Assembly (NCBI GenBank): GCA_024403695.1
Contig: JAKSRI010000008.1
Span: 17,018 to 81,017, forward strand
DNA: 64,000 nucleotides
Source: Saccharofermentans sp.
GTDB lineage: Bacteria > Bacillota > Clostridia > Saccharofermentanales > Saccharofermentanaceae
Reading direction: 5' to 3'
Positions within the stretch are counted from its first letter, which is position 1; every line of letters starts with the position of its first letter. Positions 16,133-24,542 of this stretch are shown piece by piece. The position numbers were made by a program, and so were the translations under genes. Under the pieces are notes generated by a model. The model searched no databases and was not told the DNA's origin. It was given only the letters and a program-made list of their open reading frames with translations.

Positions 16133-17542
16133 ATGGATATTTGTGCAGTTGTAATGGCAGCAGGTAATAGTACCAGAATGAAGTCAGCTCATTCTAAGGT
16201 TGTTCACCAGGTTTGTGGTAAGCCTATTATTCAGTGGGTTGCAGATGCTCTTTGTGAAGCAGGCTGTAATGAGCAGGTTTACATCGTTGGTGATAAGCAG
16301 GAAGAGATTCGTAATATTCTCGGCGAGTCTGTTGCTTATGTATTTCAGGAGCAGAGACTTGGTACCGGTCACGCAGTAATGCAGGCCGCACCTTTCCTCG
16401 AGGGAAGAGATGGATACACTATTGTTCTTCCTGGTGACTGCCCAATGGTTAGTGCAGACACAATTAACAAGTCTATCGAGAAAATATCTGAGGGCGATTA
16501 TGCAGCAGTTGTAATCACAGCTCAGGCTGATGATCCAACTGGTTATGGACGACTTGTCAGAGATGAGAATGACAACGTTCTTAGAATTGTAGAGCATAAG
16601 GATGCTACAGAAGAGGAGAGAGCTATCAAGGAGATTAACTCCTCAATGTATATTTTTAAGACAAGCCTTCTTCTCTCTGCTCTTGGAAGACTTAGTGCTT
16701 CCAATGCACAGAAGGAGTATTACCTCACAGATACAATCGGAATTCTTATTAATGATGGTCACGTAGTTAGTTCTGTAGTTTGTGATTTCGAGGATACTTT
16801 CGGTGTAAACGACAGAATTCAGCTCATGAGAGCTAATCAGATTATGAACAAGAGAATCCTTCGTAAGCACATGCGTAACGGAGTAGAGATTGTTGATGAG
16901 AATGCAGTATGGATTCACTCTGCAGTAGAGATCGGAAGAGATACAGTGATTCTTCCAGGCACAACAATCATGGGTAATACAGTTATCGGTGAGGAGTGTA
17001 TTATCGGTGAGAATTCCCGTCTCGATTGTGTAGAGGTTGGTGACGGAACAGTTCTTGATTATTCCGTTGCAACTTCCTGCATCATTGGTAAGAACTGCCG
17101 TATCGGACCATTCGCACACATCAGACCTTCAACTAAGATTGATGACAATGTAACACTTGGTGCATACGTCGAGGTTAAGAACTCTACTATCGGTGAGTAT
17201 ACAAGAGCACGACACCTTACATATATCGGTGATTCTACTGTTGGTAAGAACGTTAACTTCGGTTGCGGTACAGTAACATGTAACTTCGATGGTCAGGATA
17301 AGGTTGGATGTATCATCGAGGATAATGTATTTATCGGTGGTAACTCTAATATTCTCAGCAGCGTTGTTCTTGGTAAGGACAGCTATATTGCTGCTGGTTC
17401 CACTATCACAGCAGACGTTCCTTCCTTAGGCCTTGGTATCGGTCGATCCAAGCAGGTTAACAAGGAAGACTGGGTAGCTCAGAAGAACAGACTTCGTGGT
17501 GCCAGCTTTATTAAGCTCGACAGCAAGCGTTCTGAGGTATAA
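16133..17542 (+). CDS. glmU: Bifunctional UDP-GlcNAc pyrophosphorylase / GlcN-1-P acetyltransferase
   Basis: 469 aa, close to the usual 450-460. The N-terminal uridyltransferase domain has MAAGNSTRM with the nucleotide-binding loop and LPGDCPMV. From about residue 255 a left-handed beta-helix of hexapeptide repeats carries the acetyltransferase site, with IRPSTKI, YVEVKNSTIG and NFGCGTVTCNFDG. It makes UDP-GlcNAc for peptidoglycan and surface polymers in the cytoplasm. It starts the glmU-pth-mfd operon. The ribosome site is aaagg. Confidence 0.97.
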   Translation: MDICAVVMAAGNSTRMKSAHSKVVHQVCGKPIIQWVADALCEAGCNEQVYIVGDKQEEIRNILGESVAYVFQEQRLGTGHAVMQAAPFLEGRDGYTIVLPGDCPMVSADTINKSIEKISEGDYAAVVITAQADDPTGYGRLVRDENDNVLRIVEHKDATEEERAIKEINSSMYIFKTSLLLSALGRLSASNAQKEYYLTDTIGILINDGHVVSSVVCDFEDTFGVNDRIQLMRANQIMNKRILRKHMRNGVEIVDENAVWIHSAVEIGRDTVILPGTTIMGNTVIGEECIIGENSRLDCVEVGDGTVLDYSVATSCIIGKNCRIGPFAHIRPSTKIDDNVTLGAYVEVKNSTIGEYTRARHLTYIGDSTVGKNVNFGCGTVTCNFDGQDKVGCIIEDNVFIGGNSNILSSVVLGKDSYIAAGSTITADVPSLGLGIGRSKQVNKEDWVAQKNRLRGASFIKLDSKRSEV

Positions 17543-17553
17543 GGGGGATAACA

Positions 17554-18108
17554 ATGGCTAACGATACATGGATTATCGCAGGTCTTGGTAACCCTGGTGA
17601 CAAGTACGCATATACATGGCATAACTGTGGTTTTCTCGCTATGGAGCTTCTCGCTGATAAATGCGGAATTTCTATGGACAGAACTAAGTTTGACGGACTT
17701 TACGGCAAGGGAAAGTATAAGGGCAAAGATGTAATTCTTCTTAAGCCACAGACTTTCATGAATAATTCCGGTATGTCCATCGCGCCAATGGCTAACTTCT
17801 TTAAAGTGGATCCTTCCCACGTTATCGTTATTTATGATGACATTGATATCGCTATAGGTTCCATAAGAGTTCGTACCAAGGGCAGTGCGGGAACACATAA
17901 TGGAATGAAGTCCATAATTAAGTGCATGGGTACACAGGATTTTCCAAGAGTAAGAGTTGGTACAGGTCCTGTGCCAGAGAAGTGGGCACTAATTGATTAT
18001 GTATTGGCAGATATTCCTAAGGATATAAGACCAAAAGTTTACGAGTCTTTTGAAATGGCTGCAGATGCAGCATTAAAGTATATTGAGAATAATGGACAAA
18101 TCAATTAA
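17554..18108 (+). CDS. pth: Peptidyl-tRNA hydrolase
   Basis: 184 aa with ribosome site agggggat. Catalytic His is in TWHNCGF (about residue 22), the conserved Asn in FMNNSG and the Asp in YDDIDI; GLGNPG is the N-terminal signature. It releases peptides from peptidyl-tRNA drop-off products. It lies 11 bp after glmU and overlaps mfd by 17 bp, an order common in Firmicutes. Confidence 0.97.
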   Translation: MANDTWIIAGLGNPGDKYAYTWHNCGFLAMELLADKCGISMDRTKFDGLYGKGKYKGKDVILLKPQTFMNNSGMSIAPMANFFKVDPSHVIVIYDDIDIAIGSIRVRTKGSAGTHNGMKSIIKCMGTQDFPRVRVGTGPVPEKWALIDYVLADIPKDIRPKVYESFEMAADAALKYIENNGQIN

Positions 18109-21100
18109 CGAATTACTTGAACTTATATCAAAAGATGAGAGGGTCATTCCAGCGCATGATGAATGTATGCGCATGGGGGCCCATCTTAATGTGGCTGGTT
18201 TGGCCGAACAGCAGAAGGGATATTTTGTTGCTGCACTTGCTAACAGAGACAAGAAAAAGCCAGTAATTATTACCTCTGACTATGGTCGTGCTAGAACTTT
18301 TGCCAATCACATTAAGCCTTTTGTTGATGGTGAAGTAGTTATTCTTAAGCCTAGTGAGCTGTCACTGGTATCTGCTGTGGCAAGTTCACGTGATACTGAG
18401 GCAGAGAGAACAGGACCTATTTCTAAGATATTGAAGTGCGACTTTGGCGCGGCTATTATTTGTGCCGGCGCACTCATGAATCTTATGATTCCTCATAAGA
18501 CATATGAAGGACGAATTCTTAAGCTTAAGCTCGGCAATCAGATGGAGCCGGAGAAGGTTATTAAGAAGTTATCTGAGGCTGGTTATGAGCGCGTAAGTCA
18601 GGTAACGGCTCGCGGTGAATTCTCATCACGAGGCGACATTATTGACGTCTTTTCTCCTGACATGGAGTCACCACTTCGTATCAGCTTTTTTGATGACGAG
18701 ATCGATCAGCTGAAGACATTTGATACAGATAGTCAGCGCTCTCTTGATTCACTTAAGAGTGCTGTGATTTATCCTGCCCAGGAGATTACTATCGACCCTA
18801 ATCTTCGCGGCAGCTATGCGAAAGCAATGCAGCTGGCTGCGGCAGAAGACATTAACCACATGAACCAAAATTCTCAGCGCACTATCGCTGAGCTTTTGCA
18901 GAGAACTACTCAGGCCGACGTGGAGGCTATGAGTGAGGGCGTGCGAATCAGTGGTATTGCCAGATGGCTGGGGGTAATTATTAAGGAGCCAGAGAGCATC
19001 CTTGATTATGTGGACCGCACGAAATGTAAGGTTTTCGTGGACGAGATGAGTGAGTGCAGAAGCCGCATTGATGGTTACGCTGCAGAGTACACTTCCCGCT
19101 GTCGTAACGCTTTCGAGCTTGGTTCCGCACCAAAGTGCGCTTTCGACGCCATGCACGACATCACTGAAGTTATGCGCAGAATTGATAAGCATGGGTCCAT
19201 GATTACTATTGCATGCCTTGGTGCATCTGGAAATGGTTTGCCTGGTGGCAAGACAGTTGGTGTGTCCGGTGTTGCTGGTGATAACTGGCGCGGTAGAGAT
19301 AAGGAATTGGCGGCTGCCGTTAATTCATGGAAGAAGAATCAGACAGTTAAGTTTATGCTCTCAGGTGTGCAGAGAACGGAAGCCTTCCGTATTAGAATGC
19401 TGGAGGAGAAGGTTACACCTGATATTATTCCGGTAACTTTGCCTGAGGGATTTTTGTATCCTGAGATTAATCTTGTTCTTATTGGTGAGCAGGAAATCTT
19501 TGGTAGTGAGAAAAAGATTTCTACTAAGAAGACTGCCAAATCCGGAAACAGAATTACTTTCTTTGGCGATATCGCGCCAGGAGACTTTGTCGTTCATGAC
19601 GCACATGGTATTGGTCAGTATAAGGGCATAGTTAACCTTAGAATGGGTAAGTCGTCACAGGATTATCTGGAGATTGCCTACGCTAAGAATGCCAAGATTC
19701 ATATACCTGTAGATAAGATTGATAAGCTTCAGAAATATGTAGGTCCTGCCGGTAGTAATCCTAAGCTTTCTTCCCTTGATTCAGGTGAGTGGAGCAAGCA
19801 TGTGGAGCGTGCCAGAACCTCTATTAAGAAGCTTGCTTTTGACCTTGTTAAGCTGTATGCATCCAGAAGAGCCAGCAAGGGTTATTCCTGTGAGCCAGAT
19901 GATACATGGCAGAAGCAGTTCGAGGAGAGCTTCCCTTATGTGGAGACGGATGATCAGCTCGCTGCTATTCGTGATATTAAGAAGGACATGGAGTCTGATA
20001 CACCTATGGACAGACTTCTTTGTGGCGACGTAGGTTTTGGTAAGACAGAGGTGGCATTCCGTGCCATGTTTAAGGCAGTTGCTAATGGTCGTCAGGCCTT
20101 CCTGTTGGCGCCTACAACTCTTCTTGCTCAGCAGCATTACGATAACTTTATAGAGCGTCTGGCGGGTTTCCCTATGCGTGTGGCATTGCTGTCCAGATTT
20201 GTTCAGCCTGCTGTAATTAAGGAGAATCTGAGAGACATCAAGGACGGCAAAGTTGATGTTGTCATTGGTACACACAGAATTCTTTCCGATGATGTTGTGC
20301 CACATAAGCTGGGACTTCTTGTCGTAGATGAGGAACAGCGTTTTGGTGTTAATCATAAGGAGAAGATTAAGGCCCTTCGAAGTAATGTTGATGTTCTTAC
20401 TTTGTCGGCTACACCTATTCCTAGAACACTTCATATGTCCATGTCAGGTATCAGAGATATCTCCGTTCTTAACGATGCTCCGATGAACAGACGTCCTGTT
20501 CAGACATATGTTGTAGAGTACGATGAAGAGATTGTTGTCCAGGCCTGCATGCGTGAGATTGGTCGTGGTGGACAGATATTCTATCTGTATAACAAGACTG
20601 CTGATATCGATAAGAAGGCTCACTATCTGGAGTCCATTATGCCGGGTGTAAGAATTGCTTATGCACACGGTAAGATGAGTGAGCACCAGATGGAGAGAAT
20701 TATTGAGTCCTTTATTGCTGGCGAGGCGGATGTTCTGGTATGTACAACCATCATCGAGTCTGGCGTAGATATGCCAAATGTTAATACCATGATTGTAGAG
20801 GATTCTGACAGATTTGGTCTGTCTCAGTTGTATCAGATTAAGGGTCGTGTTGGTCGTTCTGACAGACAGGCATATGCATATATTACATACAGTCCTGAGA
20901 AGGATATGAATTCTGATGCTCGTAAGAGACTTATGGCCATCCGTGAGTTTACTGAGCTCGGTTCAGGTATTAAGGTTGCCATGCGTGACCTGGAGGTAAG
21001 AGGTGCTGGTAATCTTCTTGGTGCTGAGCAGCATGGCCAGATGGATACTATCGGTTACGAGTTATATTGTCGTATTCTCGATGAAGAAATTAAGGTGCTC

Positions 21101-21586
21101 AGAGAAGATGGAGATACATCAGTTCTTCCTAGAATTAATGTTAGTTTGGAAGTAGACTTCGACTCTTATATTCCACCACGTTATATCCAGGATGAAGCTG
21201 AGAGAATGGCGGCATACAGACGTATCGCGACTATAACAGACCGTAAGGATTATGATGATTTTATTGATGAAGTAACAGACCGTTATGGTGATCCTCCTAA
21301 GGAAGTGAATTTTCTTGCTGGAGCTGCGCTTATTCGAGGTCTGGCAGCGGCTTGTGGATTTGAGAAGATTAAGTTCAATGAGGCAGCTGTGCTTTTGTAC
21401 TTTGCTCCTGACCGTAAGCTGGACAGAGAGGCGATTGGTAGAGTAGTTGGTACTGTGGAATATGCAGGACACGTTCTGTTCTGTGCACAGGGTCAGCCAT
21501 ATCTTCACTACAAGCCACGCACAAGACATCACAACAGAACGGTTAGAGAAGTTATAGAGATGCTGGAAATTATTTTGGGAAAATAA
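18092..21586 (+). CDS. mfd: Transcription-repair coupling factor Mfd
   Basis: 1164 aa from ATG 18092, inside the pth 3' end. The UvrB-like damage-recognition module covers about residues 20-350. The RNA-polymerase interaction domain is at about 490-560 (GDFVVHDAHGIGQYKGI). The RecG-like translocase follows, with Walker A GDVGFGKTE near residue 645, the DEEQ box near 746 and GRVGRSDR in motif VI. The C-terminal TRCF domain lies at about 1010-1110. Mfd removes stalled RNA polymerase and recruits UvrA. Full length, with no sign of decay. Confidence 0.97.
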   Translation: MDKSINELLELISKDERVIPAHDECMRMGAHLNVAGLAEQQKGYFVAALANRDKKKPVIITSDYGRARTFANHIKPFVDGEVVILKPSELSLVSAVASSRDTEAERTGPISKILKCDFGAAIICAGALMNLMIPHKTYEGRILKLKLGNQMEPEKVIKKLSEAGYERVSQVTARGEFSSRGDIIDVFSPDMESPLRISFFDDEIDQLKTFDTDSQRSLDSLKSAVIYPAQEITIDPNLRGSYAKAMQLAAAEDINHMNQNSQRTIAELLQRTTQADVEAMSEGVRISGIARWLGVIIKEPESILDYVDRTKCKVFVDEMSECRSRIDGYAAEYTSRCRNAFELGSAPKCAFDAMHDITEVMRRIDKHGSMITIACLGASGNGLPGGKTVGVSGVAGDNWRGRDKELAAAVNSWKKNQTVKFMLSGVQRTEAFRIRMLEEKVTPDIIPVTLPEGFLYPEINLVLIGEQEIFGSEKKISTKKTAKSGNRITFFGDIAPGDFVVHDAHGIGQYKGIVNLRMGKSSQDYLEIAYAKNAKIHIPVDKIDKLQKYVGPAGSNPKLSSLDSGEWSKHVERARTSIKKLAFDLVKLYASRRASKGYSCEPDDTWQKQFEESFPYVETDDQLAAIRDIKKDMESDTPMDRLLCGDVGFGKTEVAFRAMFKAVANGRQAFLLAPTTLLAQQHYDNFIERLAGFPMRVALLSRFVQPAVIKENLRDIKDGKVDVVIGTHRILSDDVVPHKLGLLVVDEEQRFGVNHKEKIKALRSNVDVLTLSATPIPRTLHMSMSGIRDISVLNDAPMNRRPVQTYVVEYDEEIVVQACMREIGRGGQIFYLYNKTADIDKKAHYLESIMPGVRIAYAHGKMSEHQMERIIESFIAGEADVLVCTTIIESGVDMPNVNTMIVEDSDRFGLSQLYQIKGRVGRSDRQAYAYITYSPEKDMNSDARKRLMAIREFTELGSGIKVAMRDLEVRGAGNLLGAEQHGQMDTIGYELYCRILDEEIKVLREDGDTSVLPRINVSLEVDFDSYIPPRYIQDEAERMAAYRRIATITDRKDYDDFIDEVTDRYGDPPKEVNFLAGAALIRGLAAACGFEKIKFNEAAVLLYFAPDRKLDREAIGRVVGTVEYAGHVLFCAQGQPYLHYKPRTRHHNRTVREVIEMLEIILGK

Positions 21587-21630
21587 TTACTAGGTGTGAT
21601 AAATTAATTAATATATTGGGAGGGTTAAGT

Positions 21631-22728
21631 ATGAGCATTTTTACATCAGACAAGAAACTGGGTTTTGGAACAATGAGACTTCCACTTAATGACAGTGGTA
21701 AGGAGACTGATATTGATATCGAGCAGTCCTGCAAGATGGTTGATTACTTCATGGAGCAGGGATTTACTTACTTCGATACAGCATGGATGTATCACGGATT
21801 CGAGAGTGAGAATGCGGTAAAGAAGATTCTCGTAGACCGTTATCCAAGAGAGAGTTATACACTCGCTACTAAGTTCCACGTTGGTTTTGTAAAGAGCAGC
21901 GAGGAGAAGGAGAAGGTATTTACTACACAGCTTCAGAAGACTGGTGCAGGTTATTTTGATTACTATCTCATCCATGACATCGAGCGTGGTAATTACGATA
22001 AGTATAAGGAGTACGATGCTTTTAACTGGGCTCGTGACAAGAAGGCAAAGGGCCTTATTAAGCACCTTGGGTTCTCTTTCCATTCTGATGCAGAGCTTCT
22101 CGATCAGATTCTCACAGAGCAGCCAGATATGGAGTTCGTTCAGCTTCAGATTAACTACCTCGACTGGGAGTCAGAGAATGTTCAGTCCCGTAAGTGCTAT
22201 GAAGTAGCAACAAAGCATAACTGTCCTGTAATTGTTATGGAGCCAGTTAAGGGAGGAACTCTTGTTAATGTTCCAGATGCTGTAAAGACTATGTTTAAGG
22301 ATAGAGAGCCAGACCTTTCTATTCCTTCTTGGGCTATTAGATTTGTAGCATCACTTGATAACGTAAAGATGGTATTAAGTGGTATGAGCAATATGGAGCA
22401 GATGCTTGATAACTGTTCTTACATGAAGGAGTTTAAGCCTCTCTCAGATGATGAGATGGATCTTTGTAAGATGGCTGGTAAGATGATTTCGGGTGATATT
22501 AAGATTCCTTGCACAGGCTGTTCTTACTGTACAGAGGGTTGTCCTCTCGATATTGCCATCCCTAAGCTTTTCGCTCTTTATAACGAGGACGGAAGCGATT
22601 ACGAGGCAGCAGTTGCAGGTGGTGGAAAAGCATCTGAGTGCGTTGAGTGTGGTCAGTGCGAAGGCATTTGTCCTCAGCACCTACCAGTAACAACATATCT
22701 TAAGGATGTTGCTAATAAGTACGAGTAA
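21631..22728 (+). CDS. Aldo/keto reductase with C-terminal 4Fe-4S domain (copy 1)
   Basis: 365 aa from ATG 21631 with ggaggg upstream. The AKR barrel (about residues 1-280) keeps the tetrad Asp/Tyr (YFDTAWMYHG), Lys (ATKF) and His (YLIHDIE). The C-terminus has eight cysteines in two ferredoxin-like sets, CTGCSYCTEGC and CVECGQCEGICP. This is the COG1453 type, common in anaerobes, where a flavin- or Fe-S-linked reduction is presumed but rarely shown. It is followed by a MaoC-like gene and a MATE exporter. A second copy at 28918 is also followed by a MATE gene. Confidence 0.9.
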   Translation: MSIFTSDKKLGFGTMRLPLNDSGKETDIDIEQSCKMVDYFMEQGFTYFDTAWMYHGFESENAVKKILVDRYPRESYTLATKFHVGFVKSSEEKEKVFTTQLQKTGAGYFDYYLIHDIERGNYDKYKEYDAFNWARDKKAKGLIKHLGFSFHSDAELLDQILTEQPDMEFVQLQINYLDWESENVQSRKCYEVATKHNCPVIVMEPVKGGTLVNVPDAVKTMFKDREPDLSIPSWAIRFVASLDNVKMVLSGMSNMEQMLDNCSYMKEFKPLSDDEMDLCKMAGKMISGDIKIPCTGCSYCTEGCPLDIAIPKLFALYNEDGSDYEAAVAGGGKASECVECGQCEGICPQHLPVTTYLKDVANKYE

Positions 22729-22747
22729 TTAGGAGCAATTCGGATAA

Positions 22748-23176
22748 ATGTATTTTGAAGATTTGTCTGTAGGCATGAGTATGCCATTGGATCCTGCAGT
22801 AATTGATAAAGATGACATGCTGGCATTTGCTAATAAGTATGATAATGTTCCTCTCCACACTGATGAGGAGTATGCGCGAGGAACACGCTTCGGCAAGTTA
22901 ATTGCCCCAGGTGTAATGTCGTTTATGGTGGTGTGGGCAAAGTATCTTGAGAAGGATTATTTTGGCGAGGAGCTTATCGCCGGTGCATCCACTAAGATTG
23001 AATGGTTTAAGCCAACATTTGCAGGAGACACTCTGATAGGAGTGGTTACAGTAACCAAGATGGTGGAACGTAATCCATATAACGGTCTCGTGGAACTGAC
23101 CATAGATATTACTAACCAAGATGGTGAGCTGGTCATGAGAGATGTTACTGAGGCGGTAATTAAGCGCAAGAGGTAA
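22748..23176 (+). CDS. MaoC-like hot-dog dehydratase
   Basis: 142 aa; ribosome site taggagc about eight bases upstream. A single hot-dog fold with the MaoC/R-hydratase pattern: NVPLHTDEEYARGTRFGKLIAPGVMS carries the hydratase Asp-His pair. Relatives hydrate enoyl-CoA or act on acyl thioesters. The substrate here is unknown. It sits 19 bp after the Fe-S aldo/keto reductase and 4 bp before the MATE gene, so the three form one transcription unit. Confidence 0.82.
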   Translation: MYFEDLSVGMSMPLDPAVIDKDDMLAFANKYDNVPLHTDEEYARGTRFGKLIAPGVMSFMVVWAKYLEKDYFGEELIAGASTKIEWFKPTFAGDTLIGVVTVTKMVERNPYNGLVELTIDITNQDGELVMRDVTEAVIKRKR

Positions 23177-23180
23177 ATTT

Positions 23181-24542
23181 ATGCAAAACAGAATGACATC
23201 GGGAAATCCTATGTCCCTTATTCTGAAATTTACTATTCCACTCTTGCTGGGTAATATTTTTCAGCAACTTTATAACCTTTGTGATACAGTCCTTGTCGGC
23301 AAGTTTGTTGGCAAGGATGCTCTTGCTGCAGTTGGATCTACAGGTACTGTAGTATTTCTTCTTATGGGATTCACAAATGGAATGGTTACAGGATTTACTA
23401 TTCTTACCAGTCAGAGATACGGTGCCAAGGATGACGATGGAACTAAGAAAACGGTAAGTACAGGTTTTATTCTGTGCATCGCCATGATTGCCATTGTTAC
23501 TACTATCAGTCTTCTTACAGTTAAGAACCTGCTGATTCTCATGAAGACTCCTACAGATATTTTTGATAATGCATACAAGTATCTTTCCATTATCTGCATG
23601 GGAATTTTTGCCACGGTTTTTAATAATTATTTTTCATCCCTTGTCAGGGCGATAGGTAATAGTAAGGCACCACTTTGTTTCCTGCTGTTTTCTGCTAGTC
23701 TTAACGTTATTCTGGATTTGCTTTTTATTGTTAAGTTTGGGTATGGAGTTGCAGGTGCGGCTTGGGCGACTGTTATCTCTCAAGCATCAAGCGCCGTTCT
23801 CTGTTTCTGCTACATTATGTTTAAGGTGCCATCCTTAAGACCGTCTCGAAAGCACTTAAAACTTGACGGCAAAATTGCTAAGACACAGGTTATCCTTGGC
23901 ATCCCGATGGCGCTCCAGTTTGGTATCACAGCTTCTGGAACTATAGTTATGCAGTCTGCTATTAATCGATTTGGTTCCACTGCTGTCGCGGCCTTTACAG
24001 CTGCCCAGAAGACACAGGGAATTCTTAATCAGGGTATGTTCACTATAGGGCAGACGATGGCTGCATATGTGGGCCAGAACTACGGTAGTCGCGATATGAA
24101 GAGAATTCGTCAGGGTATTATTGCTTCCCTTAAGATTTTTGCCATTTATTCCGTGGTGTCCGCAGTTCTTATTATCACTTTCCTTAAGCCAACACTTACG
24201 ATTTTCTTTGAGAAGGGAACAGATATTACTCCATTCCTGCCTTATGCCAGAACTTATATTCTCGAGAGTGCGAGCTGCTATATGTTTCTTGCCATGATCT
24301 TTATTTACCGTAACTCTATGCAGGCGGTGGGTCATGGTGTAGCTGCTATGGTGATGGGAATTAGTGAGTTGGTAGCACGTCTTATTACGTCATTTATCTC
24401 GATTCAGATGCACTCTTATTGGCTGGCAGTTGCTTCAGATCCTCTCGCGTGGGCTGCAGCTGGAATTCTTGGCATATTCCTTTGCCGTGGTGTTCTTAAG
24501 AAAGTTGAAGCTAAGTGGGAACTTAATCCGCAGACTGTGTAG
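23181..24542 (+). CDS. MATE-family efflux transporter (copy 1)
   Basis: 453 aa with 12 predicted membrane helices in two homologous halves. The N-terminal PLLLGNIFQQLYNLCDTVLV block is typical of the MatE family. These export drugs or metabolites with Na+ or H+. It ends the aldo/keto reductase-MaoC-MATE operon. Its last 20 bp overlap, on the opposite strand, the end of the large membrane protein gene. Confidence 0.92.
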   Translation: MQNRMTSGNPMSLILKFTIPLLLGNIFQQLYNLCDTVLVGKFVGKDALAAVGSTGTVVFLLMGFTNGMVTGFTILTSQRYGAKDDDGTKKTVSTGFILCIAMIAIVTTISLLTVKNLLILMKTPTDIFDNAYKYLSIICMGIFATVFNNYFSSLVRAIGNSKAPLCFLLFSASLNVILDLLFIVKFGYGVAGAAWATVISQASSAVLCFCYIMFKVPSLRPSRKHLKLDGKIAKTQVILGIPMALQFGITASGTIVMQSAINRFGSTAVAAFTAAQKTQGILNQGMFTIGQTMAAYVGQNYGSRDMKRIRQGIIASLKIFAIYSVVSAVLIITFLKPTLTIFFEKGTDITPFLPYARTYILESASCYMFLAMIFIYRNSMQAVGHGVAAMVMGISELVARLITSFISIQMHSYWLAVASDPLAWAAAGILGIFLCRGVLKKVEAKWELNPQTV